Source of the DNA: an uncultured Clostridia bacterium
Lineage (GTDB): Bacteria > Bacillota > Clostridia > Oscillospirales > Ruminococcaceae
Length of the DNA: 40,315 bases
Direction: 5' to 3'
NCBI GenBank assembly: GCA_945873955.1
Contig: CAMCFA010000018.1
Location: forward strand, 1-40,315
Part shown: piece after piece, positions 18,342 through 26,138 of the stretch
Layout of the letters: every line of letters begins with the position of its first letter
Position numbering within the stretch: the stretch's first letter is position 1
Notes under the pieces: model-generated
The model's input: only the letters and a program-made list of their open reading frames with translations
Told to the model about the DNA's origin: nothing
Databases searched by the model: none
Translations under genes and position numbers: made by a program

Positions 18342-20432
18342 TCAATCCTCCGGACGGACGTGGTATCTTTCCGCCTTTACGCCGTCAATAGCGTTGATGA
18401 AATCGGTGAATCTCGTAAAACCATAGCTGCGGTAGTCAAAGCCCTCGAACCGCTCCTTGAGCTGTATACCAAGCGCTCTGATACTGCGGCTGCCCTCGCC
18501 GTGGGCGAATTCATTGACGAACTTCTCGATCTCCTCCGTCTGCCGCGCGAACTCATCGCTGATATACAGCTTGTTGTTCTTGACGACCGTTCCGGTAATC
18601 TCCGCCGCCAGCCTTCTCATAGAGGTGAACCCCAACTGCTTGAGGAAATCCCTGCCGTACTTCGCAGCCAGCATACCGCCCAGCCTTGAAAGACTGCCGC
18701 CGTTCTCCGCCGAAGCCACAAACTGTAAAATATCCCGCTTCACCGCGTTTATCTCCGGCTTCTCAAATTCCTCCGCAGCCGAATCTGCCGCCGGCTCCTC
18801 CGCGCCCTCTCCGGAAGTATCAGCTTCCTCCGCAGGAACTTCCACATTCTGCTCGGTAACAACTATCTCCGCCTGCTTGTCCTCCGCAGCGGACTTTCTG
18901 TTCCTGCGGGAGTTTTCCTTCTTGCCGCCGCTCTCCTCAGAGCCAACCGCCTGCTCCACATTTACGAGATTCTCCGCGCCCTCCGCAGCAGCCGTATCCT
19001 CTAAAGGCACTTTCTCTATGACCACATCAGCTTCCGGCGTTGCCGCAGCCTGCACAGGCGCAGCGGAATACGCGCGGTTCTTGCTTACTCGTATATCCGG
19101 CACAGCCGCCAGCAGCGCCTTGAAATCCCCGAACCCCAGCGCCGCGGAATAACCCTTGCCGTAAGCGCCGATAAGCTCGTTGTTGAGCTGCCCGATATTG
19201 CCGCCGTCCGGCATATTCTCCGCAGCATACTGCTGGATTCTCGCAATGACCGCCGAAAGCTCCGGCGCAGGCAGTCCCTTAGGCTTCTCCGGCTGGGACG
19301 CTCCCGCCGCCAGATACACGCGATTCCCGTCCGTCCTGACCTCGCCCACAGAGTCCAGCGCCGCCTTGAAATCGCCGAATCCCAGCGCCTTGAAGTAGTC
19401 CTTGCCGAAAATGCTCATCAAATGGTTGTTAAGCTGCCCGATATTGCCACCGTCCGGCATATTGTCGCTCGCATAAATAAGCACTTCTCTCCGGTAGCTC
19501 TCCGCAGAAAGCTCCCTCGCGGGCTTTGCCTCCGCCGGAGTAACCAGCGTACCTGTTCTGTTGAACTGCGGCAGCTTGTCAATGAACCTCGCGAATCTGC
19601 TGCTGCCGAATTTCGCGAAATCTATCTTCCCGAACCTGCTGTTGAGATAGCTCTCCATTTTCAGCATGTTGTCCTGCTCCGGCTCATGCTCCTTGAGATA
19701 CTCCGACATAGCGTCGGAGATAGCCTGCACAGTGACCTCCTCCGGCTTCTGCACCACCGGAGCGGGCTTTTCCTCCCGCTTCTTCCTGAGGGAAACAAAG
19801 GTGTTGCTGCGCCGCAGCTCCGGGAAGCTGTCGATAAAATTAGAAAATCTCTTATATCCCAGCTCGTCGAAATTAATATTGCCGAACTTTGAAGTCAGCA
19901 CCGCGAAAATTCTGGCAAGGTCGATACGCTCCCCCTGATTCTCGGTGACGAAGCTGATAACCGCCTTGCGGATAGAAGCCTCGTCCTGCGCACCCTCCGG
20001 CTCGCCTATCTGATTCAGATAGCAGAAATGGTGGCAGCTAATGGTGAACGCACGGGGAGTTTTCAGCTCACCGATACCGACCACCAGCTTTCCCGCCTCG
20101 CGAAGCCGGATAGCAAGCCGCGTGAAATCGCTGTCGCTCGTCACCAGCACAAAGCCGTCAACATTCCCGGTGTAAAGAATGTCCATAGCGTCGATTATCA
20201 TTGAGAAATCTGTGGCATTCTTTCCGGCAATGTAGCTGCACTGCTGCACCGGCATGATTGAATAGTTTATAGCGGGATTGTGCCAGCCGTTGCCGCCCTT
20301 TTCCCAGTCGCCGTACACCCGCTTGTAGGTGGGCATTCCGTACTTCTGCACCTCGTTCATGATGAACTGCGCATATTTTGCGGATACGTTATCGCTGTCG
20401 ATAAGCACCGCCAGTCGCTTTTCTTCTGACAT
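18342..20432 (-). CDS. NYN-domain (LabA/DUF88-like) protein with six LOTUS-type domains
   Basis: A 696-residue protein. Residues 5-145 form a NYN (PIN-like) nuclease domain: LAVLIDSDNV with D12, D14 and N15, D75 in NATDFSMIIDAMD, and D100/D102 in LVTSDSDFTRL. These acidic residues would bind metal for RNA cleavage. Six winged-helix OST-HTH/LOTUS-type repeats follow, at about 152-215, 233-297, 309-375, 391-457, 561-624 and 629-694, each ending in a GF/GYxxF-like core such as LGYKRFSNFI or LGFGDFKA. Repeats 3 and 4 share NMPDGGNIGQLNN and look recently duplicated. Residues 460-560 are a low-complexity acidic linker. LOTUS domains bind RNA, often G-rich, so I infer an RNA-processing factor. No partner is known. 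It lies 16 bases after the Nudix gene. Confidence 0.85.
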   Translation of the reverse strand: MSEEKRLAVLIDSDNVSAKYAQFIMNEVQKYGMPTYKRVYGDWEKGGNGWHNPAINYSIMPVQQCSYIAGKNATDFSMIIDAMDILYTGNVDGFVLVTSDSDFTRLAIRLREAGKLVVGIGELKTPRAFTISCHHFCYLNQIGEPEGAQDEASIRKAVISFVTENQGERIDLARIFAVLTSKFGNINFDELGYKRFSNFIDSFPELRRSNTFVSLRKKREEKPAPVVQKPEEVTVQAISDAMSEYLKEHEPEQDNMLKMESYLNSRFGKIDFAKFGSSRFARFIDKLPQFNRTGTLVTPAEAKPARELSAESYRREVLIYASDNMPDGGNIGQLNNHLMSIFGKDYFKALGFGDFKAALDSVGEVRTDGNRVYLAAGASQPEKPKGLPAPELSAVIARIQQYAAENMPDGGNIGQLNNELIGAYGKGYSAALGFGDFKALLAAVPDIRVSKNRAYSAAPVQAAATPEADVVIEKVPLEDTAAAEGAENLVNVEQAVGSEESGGKKENSRRNRKSAAEDKQAEIVVTEQNVEVPAEEADTSGEGAEEPAADSAAEEFEKPEINAVKRDILQFVASAENGGSLSRLGGMLAAKYGRDFLKQLGFTSMRRLAAEITGTVVKNNKLYISDEFARQTEEIEKFVNEFAHGEGSRSIRALGIQLKERFEGFDYRSYGFTRFTDFINAIDGVKAERYHVRPED

Positions 20433-20448
20433 TGTTACCTCTTATTGT

Positions 20449-20967
20449 TTATTCCTGTATAGAACCGTATTGATGTGCCGTTGCAAAAATAGTTGAAATA
20501 TAACCCTTGAAATAAGGTACGAACTTCCCCTCGTCAATAAGCGCCAGAATCTCCTCCAGCGTTGCCCACTTCACCGCCTGAACCTCCTCATATTGCAGCT
20601 TCAGCGCGCTGATATCCGGGTCGGCGAAAATGACATACCAGTCGTCGAACCCCTCGTCGTAGCTCACAGAGAAGTGCGGGCGAACTCCCTCAAAGTCGAA
20701 CTCCAGCCCTACCTCCTCGAAAAGCTCCCTGTGCGCCGCCTGTCGGCTGTTCTCACCCATGACCGCCGACCCGCCGCAGGTGACGTCCCAGAGATTCGAG
20801 AACCCTTTCTTGAACGGCTGCCGCTGCTGAATGATCATTCGCCCGTCCGAGCCTATAACGCAGACATGCACCACAAGATGAAATCCGCCCTCCGGCAGCT
20901 TCTCGCCCCGCTGAATAGTCCGCCCGGTCTTGTTCCGGTCGATATCGTAAACGTCCCAAAGCTCCAT
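20449..20967 (-). CDS. Nudix hydrolase (IPP-isomerase-like/YfcD-like)
   Basis: A 172-residue protein. The Nudix box is complete: G66-x5-E72-x7-R80-E81-L82-x-E84-E85-x-G87-L88. The N-terminus (MELWDVYDIDRNKTGRTIQR) resembles the YfcD/isopentenyl-diphosphate isomerase-like subgroup. Such enzymes cleave nucleoside diphosphates linked to another group; the substrate cannot be told here. I start it at ATG 20967, which has a GAGG 6 bases upstream and follows the thyA stop by 7 bases; a longer frame reaching 21111 would overlap thyA. Proximity to thyA hints at nucleotide metabolism or pool sanitation. Confidence 0.85.
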   Translation of the reverse strand: MELWDVYDIDRNKTGRTIQRGEKLPEGGFHLVVHVCVIGSDGRMIIQQRQPFKKGFSNLWDVTCGGSAVMGENSRQAAHRELFEEVGLEFDFEGVRPHFSVSYDEGFDDWYVIFADPDISALKLQYEEVQAVKWATLEEILALIDEGKFVPYFKGYISTIFATAHQYGSIQE

Positions 20968-20974
20968 ACTTACC

Positions 20975-21802
20975 TCAAATCGCGACGGGTATCTTATCGG
21001 TGAACTCATGATACTTATAGTCCACCGCCGTAAAGCTGTCCTTTGTGAACTTGTAGAAATCCGTGATGTCCTCCACCCGCATTTCCGGGGCAGGGAAGGG
21101 CTTCTTCTCAATGAGCCGCTTCACCGCGTCAATATGCCTGTCGTAGATGTGCGCGTCCGCAATGACGTGAACCAGTTCCCCCGGCTCCAGCCCGGACGAT
21201 TTCGCGAACATCGTGAGCAGCGCCGCATACTGGCAGACGTTCCAGTTGTTCGCGGTCAGCATATCCTGCGACCGCTGGTTCAGTATCGCATTGAGCCGAT
21301 TCCCGCTGACGTTGAACGTCATGGAGTACGCGCAGGGCGCCAGCCGCATTTCGTGCAGATCTGCATGATTATAAGTGTTCGTCATGATTCGCCGGCTGTT
21401 GGGGTTGTGTTTGAGGTCGTAAAGCACCTTGTCCACTTGGTCGAAATCGCCCTCCGGATAGTGGTGCTTCACCCCAAGCTGGTAGCCGTAAGCCTTGCCG
21501 ATAGTGCCGTTTTCGTCCGCCCAGGCGTCCCAGATATGGGAATTAAGCTCCGCCACCCGGTTGGATTTCTTCTGGTATATCCACAGTATCTCATCGATAG
21601 CCGAGCGGTAATACACCCGCCGCAGCGTCATTATCGGGAATTCTTCCTGTAAATTATAGCGATTGACGATACAGAACTTCTTTATCGTATGCGCCGGAGT
21701 GCCGTCCTCCCAGTGCGGGCGAACCTCGCACCCCTCGTCCGAAACGCCGTTCTCTATGATATCCCGGCAGTTCTGAATAAACAGCTCGTCAGCCTTGCTC
21801 AT
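20975..21802 (-). CDS. thyA: Thymidylate synthase (ThyA, B. subtilis/phi3T type)
   Basis: A 275-residue enzyme that methylates dUMP to dTMP using methylene-tetrahydrofolate. The catalytic cysteine is C157 in LAPCAYSM, and the phosphate-binding segment is NSRRIMT. The motif QRSQDMLTANNWNV replaces the E. coli-type QRSxDxxLGxPFN; this variant is known from the ThyA of B. subtilis and phage phi3T. The end (VDYKYHEFTDKIPVAI) fits. Dihydrofolate reductase is not adjacent. It is followed tightly by the Nudix gene. Confidence 0.95.
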   Translation of the reverse strand: MSKADELFIQNCRDIIENGVSDEGCEVRPHWEDGTPAHTIKKFCIVNRYNLQEEFPIMTLRRVYYRSAIDEILWIYQKKSNRVAELNSHIWDAWADENGTIGKAYGYQLGVKHHYPEGDFDQVDKVLYDLKHNPNSRRIMTNTYNHADLHEMRLAPCAYSMTFNVSGNRLNAILNQRSQDMLTANNWNVCQYAALLTMFAKSSGLEPGELVHVIADAHIYDRHIDAVKRLIEKKPFPAPEMRVEDITDFYKFTKDSFTAVDYKYHEFTDKIPVAI

Positions 21803-21861
21803 TTTTTTACTTCCGCCCTTCTTTCAGTATTTTCCGGGCGGTAAAGCCCATTATTGCCGAA

Positions 21862-23058
21862 TCACAGTCTGCTGAAAATAGAGGACGCCGACAGATCCAC
21901 CTGCTCAAACGGGATCTTCTCCAGCATAGAAAGACCCTTGGTCTCGCACATGCTGATGATCTTAGAGCCGTTGCCCTCTGCGTATCTCTTGACCTGCTCC
22001 ATAAGCTGCTTTGCACCGGCGGGGAAGTCAGCTACCTCGCCCTCGGCGGGCTTTCTGGCAGCGCCGTTTTCGTCGATATTCAGCGGAAACAGCCCGTCCC
22101 AGCCGTAGAGATATATCTCACTGAAGCCCATATACAGCGCAAGCTGTATCATAGCGTACATGGGGAACATCACCGCCGTAGCGTACTCGCTCTCAACGCT
22201 CTGGAAGCCCGGCAGCCCGTTGATAAGCCCCGCGCCCTGCCCGTTAAAGTAGCTGGGCTTCTTCTTGAACTTATCCTCGAACACCTTGATCTTTCCCTCA
22301 ACGAAGCACTCCATGCCCTCAATGTACTTACCGTTGCCGAGGTAAGCGGAGTTTTCGGTCAGCAGGAAGTATTCCGGCCGCTGTGGAGTCCTCGTGAAGA
22401 AATCGCAGAAATCGTTGCAGGCGAAAGCGTGCTCGTTCATCAGACCGTTCAGTTCGTCCAGCTTTGCGCTGTACTTGCCGAGGATAAAGCACCGCTGCCC
22501 CTTCATTCTGTCCTTGTACGCCGCCATTTGCTGCGCCGTAGCGCTCTCCATGCTGCCTGCGCGCTTTCCGTCCCCCGCAAGCCCCTTGCTGAGCTTCATG
22601 TTCGCAAGGGTCATGCCAAGACCGGAGGGCTCGTTCATCTCGCAGAAGCCGCTGTCGGTATATCCGCACTGCGCCTTGAGCGCCCCTGCGATCCCGGCAG
22701 AAGTACCCAGAACCCCCTCCATAGCCGCAAGCTGTATCTCCAGCGGAGTATACGGTGCAAGTATCAGCACATAGAAAGCCCCGGATTTGCCCTTCAGCTC
22801 ATCAATGAACCGAATATCCTGTTCCTCGTTCACATCTGCCTCAGAAACCGTGGCTCTGAACGCAATGTCCGGCACCTTTACGCCCTTGTGCTTAAGCTGC
22901 TCCATAGCCTGCTTCAGCACGCCGAATTCCTCGTCGCCGCCGATGACCACGAGTTTCTTCTGTCCTATCTCCTCAATTTTCTTGACGATATGGCTCTTGT
23001 AAGCCGAGAGCTTGCCTTTCTTCATACCGTCGTCCGCCAGATAGGTCGTGTAATCCAT
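21862..23058 (-). CDS. DUF115/MptE-like protein (motility accessory factor-like)
   Basis: A 398-residue protein. The segment AAYKDRMKGQRCFILGKYSA followed by NEHAFACNDF, and later EIYLYGWDG, resembles the DUF115 domain found in Maf flagellin glycosyltransferases and in MptE-type pterin enzymes. The glycine-rich GTGPS seen in typical DUF115 is replaced by GKYSA. The N-terminal 120 residues look like a Rossmann region (KKLVVIGGDEEFGVL). I start it at ATG 23058 because GGGGGA lies 7 bases upstream; the in-frame TTG at 23064 is less likely. A role in sugar transfer is possible but unproven. Confidence 0.5.
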   Translation of the reverse strand: MDYTTYLADDGMKKGKLSAYKSHIVKKIEEIGQKKLVVIGGDEEFGVLKQAMEQLKHKGVKVPDIAFRATVSEADVNEEQDIRFIDELKGKSGAFYVLILAPYTPLEIQLAAMEGVLGTSAGIAGALKAQCGYTDSGFCEMNEPSGLGMTLANMKLSKGLAGDGKRAGSMESATAQQMAAYKDRMKGQRCFILGKYSAKLDELNGLMNEHAFACNDFCDFFTRTPQRPEYFLLTENSAYLGNGKYIEGMECFVEGKIKVFEDKFKKKPSYFNGQGAGLINGLPGFQSVESEYATAVMFPMYAMIQLALYMGFSEIYLYGWDGLFPLNIDENGAARKPAEGEVADFPAGAKQLMEQVKRYAEGNGSKIISMCETKGLSMLEKIPFEQVDLSASSIFSRL

Positions 23059-23073
23059 TCTCAATTCCCCCTG

Positions 23074-24396
23074 TCAATCAGAAATAGTATAGCTGATTAT
23101 ATTGCTTATAGGCATATACTGCCCGTTTATCCATGCCTGTAAATACACCTTATAAGTACCCGGGTAGGAGTGCTGACAGTCGTAGGTATAGCTTCCCAGC
23201 GCGCTGTTGCAGTACAGCTCCCTGCCGTCCCGCTCAATGACCCACGAGAACATATCGTAGTCCTCTACCTCCGGGCGGTGCGCGACATAGTTTTCGTCAA
23301 GAGTTATCTCCACCTTGTTTTCGACAGTTATCTTGCTCTTTTCGCTGTCGTTCCACGAAAGCTGCTCTGCTTTCTCTCCGTTTACCGTCACCTCAGCGCA
23401 GCAGTTCTCCTTTATGGTGTGAGCGTCCCAGCCCAGCATTGCCCCGGCGTGATTTCCCGTGACCTCGCTGTGCGTTACGGTTATGTTGTAATAGCTCCCG
23501 CCGATAGCCTGCCCGGTAACCACCCCGGCATAGCCGCCGCTGACCTTTGCGCCCTCAAACCGGATATTCGACACAGCACACCCTGTTTCCCAGCCGATAA
23601 ATCCCGCGCAGCTTCCCGCCGTGTCCAGCTTTACCGTCATATTTTTTATAGTATGCCCGCCGCCGTCAACATATCCGCGGAACGGGTAATCTGCGCTTTG
23701 ATTGCCCCAGCCCATAGGCGCCCATTCGTAGCCGGAAAGGTCAATATCCGCGCTGATAGTCACCGCCAGCCTGTAAGCGTCATTCGTGTTGACATACCAG
23801 CAGCAGCTCGCAAGCTCCTCCGGCGTGCTGATAACGAAGCCGTCTTGCAGCATTCTGTCGATAATGTCCGCGTCCGCGAGGAAGGGTATATCCCCGGTGT
23901 ACATACTCTCTATCCAGCCGCCGTTGTCCGGGTATCTGCTGAACAGTTCTGCACATTCCGTTTCAAGCCGCTCATTTCGGATAAGCTCCTTGATTTGCGT
24001 CTGGTAATACTCGCTCTCCCCGGAATACAGTACGACCCCGGAGTGATTTTCGTCCACAAGCGACATATATTCCCGGTCGTACGAAATATAACAGTCATAT
24101 TTCACACCGTCTATGACCAGCACAGTCCCCCCGCGCGAAGTCCTGACGGAATACTCCCGCTTCTCTGCGTTCGTGCCGCCGACAGTCAGTACACCGTCCG
24201 GCGAAAATACCCATTCTTCCCGCAGGTCGTCGGAATTATACCACGTCCCGACCACGGAAGTATCATTGCTCTCTACGACATAATGATCCGGCATATACGG
24301 ACCGGTGGGGATATCCGCGACCTCCTCAAACAGCCTGAACCCGCTGAAAACCACGCCGTACACCACCGCTAATATCACGCTTAGAACCCGATACAC
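23074..24396 (-). CDS. Membrane-anchored surface protein with GLUG-like repeats
   Basis: A 440-residue protein with an N-terminal hydrophobic helix (VLSVILAVVYGVVFSGF, residues 4-20), so it is probably anchored in the membrane and exported. The middle (about 190-330) has GLUG-type beta-helix repeats such as GGGHTIKNMTVKLD and AGFIGWETGCAVSNIRFEG. The C-terminus (about 370-440) looks like a PKD/Ig-type module ending NIISYTISD. I choose the GTG at 24396 since AAAGGAG lies 6 bases upstream; the GTG at 24414 lies before that ribosome binding site. The function is unknown; it may be an adhesin-like protein. It heads the six-gene run. Confidence 0.6.
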   Translation of the reverse strand: MYRVLSVILAVVYGVVFSGFRLFEEVADIPTGPYMPDHYVVESNDTSVVGTWYNSDDLREEWVFSPDGVLTVGGTNAEKREYSVRTSRGGTVLVIDGVKYDCYISYDREYMSLVDENHSGVVLYSGESEYYQTQIKELIRNERLETECAELFSRYPDNGGWIESMYTGDIPFLADADIIDRMLQDGFVISTPEELASCCWYVNTNDAYRLAVTISADIDLSGYEWAPMGWGNQSADYPFRGYVDGGGHTIKNMTVKLDTAGSCAGFIGWETGCAVSNIRFEGAKVSGGYAGVVTGQAIGGSYYNITVTHSEVTGNHAGAMLGWDAHTIKENCCAEVTVNGEKAEQLSWNDSEKSKITVENKVEITLDENYVAHRPEVEDYDMFSWVIERDGRELYCNSALGSYTYDCQHSYPGTYKVYLQAWINGQYMPISNIISYTISD

Positions 24397-24519
24397 AGCA
24401 AACTCCTTTCCCACAAAAAACCAGACAATACATTACTGAAACTAAACTTAGAATATGCTAAAAGTCTTTCTGCTGACAAAGGAATAACGCCCGCCCCGCA
24501 GGACATTAACACAGCGAAA

Positions 24520-25842
24520 TCACTCGCTGAGCATGAACATATTGTAAATCACTTGAATAGCCTTCTCAAAATCCGCCGCCTCAATGCCGACGATAATGTT
24601 AAGCTCGCTGGAACCCTGGTCTATCATACGGATATTGATATTCGCGTGAGAAAGCGCCGCGAATACTCTCGTCGCAGTACCCTTTACGGATCTCATGCCT
24701 CGTCCGACTACCGCAATAAGCGCCAGCCCGTCGATTATCTCAAAGTGATCCGGCTTGACGACCTCGATAAGCCGCTCGGTGAGCTTCTCGCGCTGACCGT
24801 CCAGCTCGGAGGTGTTGACGATAACGCTCACGGTGTCGATACCGGTAGGCATGTGCTCCGGGAAAATGCCGTGGTTCTCAAGGACTTGCAGAAGTCTGCG
24901 CAGGAAGCCCTTGTTGCTGTTCATTCTGTCCTTTTCGATCGAAATAACAGAGAAATTCTTCTTGCCCGCAATACCGGTGATTATATGCTCGCCCGCCGGA
25001 GCGCCCTGAGTCGGCACGATAAGAGTGCCTGCGTCCTGCGGAGCGTTGGTGTTCTTGATGTTGATCGGGATATTAGCGCTTCTTACCGGGAAGATAGCGT
25101 CCTCGTGCAGTACGCCCGCACCCATGTAGGAAAGCTCTCTCAGCTCACTGTAAGTGATAACGTTGATACCCGCGGGATTCTCAACGATTCTGGGGTCAGC
25201 AACGAGAAAGCCGCTGACGTCCGTCCAGTTCTCGTAAAGAGAAACCCTCGCCGCCTTAGCCACAACAGAGCCTGTGAAGTCACTTCCGCCTCTGGAGAAG
25301 GTCTTGATCGTGCCGTCCGGCATAGCGCCGTAGAATCCGGGGATTACCGCCTTTGCGGTCTTGTCGAGAAGCGCTCCCAGACACGCGTCGGTGATAGCCT
25401 CGTCGAAATTGCCCTTGTTGTCGAAGAAAATAGCCTTCGCCGCGTCAATGAATTCAAAACCGAGGTACTTTGCCAGCACGATACCGTTGAGGTACTCACC
25501 ACGGCTCGCCGCATAATCACTGCCGATACCCGCACGGAAATTCTCGCCTATCTTAGCGAACTCCTCGTCCAGTGAAAGCTCAATGCCAAGCTCCGAAATA
25601 ATGCCGTTGAATCTCTCCTTGATAGGCGCAAAGCTCTCGGTGAAATCCTTGCCGTGAACTGCCACCTCGTCATAGCAGCGATACAGCATATCGGTTACTT
25701 TAGTGTCCTCCTTGAAGCGCTTGCCCGGCGCGGAGGGAACGACATAACGTCTTTCTGGGTCAGCGTGAATGATATCCGCAACCTTCTTGAACTGCTTTGC
25801 GTCGGCGAGAGAGCTTCCGCCGAACTTAACTACCTTACTCAT
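24520..25842 (-). CDS. lysC: Aspartate kinase
   Basis: A 440-residue enzyme phosphorylating L-aspartate, the first step to lysine, threonine, methionine and diaminopimelate. The kinase domain begins MSKVVKFGGSSLADAKQF and includes FSRGGSDFTGSVVAKA with ENWTDVSGFLVADPRIVENP. Two ACT domains at the C-terminus (about 300-440; FSVISIEKDRMNSNKGF and LALIAVVGRGMRSVKGT) should sense pathway end products. It has its own promoter and is divergent from thrS. The 105-123 bp to the next leftward gene has no clear terminator, so some read-through is possible. Confidence 0.95.
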   Translation of the reverse strand: MSKVVKFGGSSLADAKQFKKVADIIHADPERRYVVPSAPGKRFKEDTKVTDMLYRCYDEVAVHGKDFTESFAPIKERFNGIISELGIELSLDEEFAKIGENFRAGIGSDYAASRGEYLNGIVLAKYLGFEFIDAAKAIFFDNKGNFDEAITDACLGALLDKTAKAVIPGFYGAMPDGTIKTFSRGGSDFTGSVVAKAARVSLYENWTDVSGFLVADPRIVENPAGINVITYSELRELSYMGAGVLHEDAIFPVRSANIPINIKNTNAPQDAGTLIVPTQGAPAGEHIITGIAGKKNFSVISIEKDRMNSNKGFLRRLLQVLENHGIFPEHMPTGIDTVSVIVNTSELDGQREKLTERLIEVVKPDHFEIIDGLALIAVVGRGMRSVKGTATRVFAALSHANINIRMIDQGSSELNIIVGIEAADFEKAIQVIYNMFMLSE

Positions 25843-25904
25843 GATCTTACCCTTTCTTTTGATGTGTATTTTTAAATATACGTTTAAGCATACATATATA
25901 CTTT

Positions 25905-25933
25905 ATCATACCATATTATCGCTGAAATTTCAA
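25905..25933 (-). promoter_or_regulatory. Sigma-A promoter for lysC
   Basis: On the minus strand: -35 TTGAAA (25928-25933), 17-bp spacer, -10 TATGAT (25905-25910). The predicted leader is about 55 bases, too short for a lysine riboswitch. Confidence 0.75.
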
Positions 25934-26015
25934 GTAGCTGAGCCAAATTTTTGCGCTCCTGCGTGAAATGTTCCGTTCTTCCGCAATAACAAGCACTCTT
26001 TTTTGCCCTAAAACC

Positions 26016-26044
26016 TTGACTTTTGCCGCAAATAGTAGTACAAT
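26016..26044 (+). promoter_or_regulatory. Sigma-A promoter for thrS
   Basis: -35 TTGACT (26016-26021), 17-bp spacer, -10 TACAAT (26039-26044). The leader to the thrS start is about 88 bases and shows no T-box features. Confidence 0.8.
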
Positions 26045-26138
26045 GAGAGAATACAGCCCGTACATGTTCTTTGCGGCGCTGTAAATTACAATGAACGGCA
26101 GGGCTTTTGTTCAGCTCTGCAAGGAAAGGAAGTTCAGT

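Noticed and set aside
26045-26138. T-box or other tRNA-sensing leader before thrS
   Set aside because: The leader is under 100 bases and lacks a T-box sequence, specifier loop or terminator hairpin.
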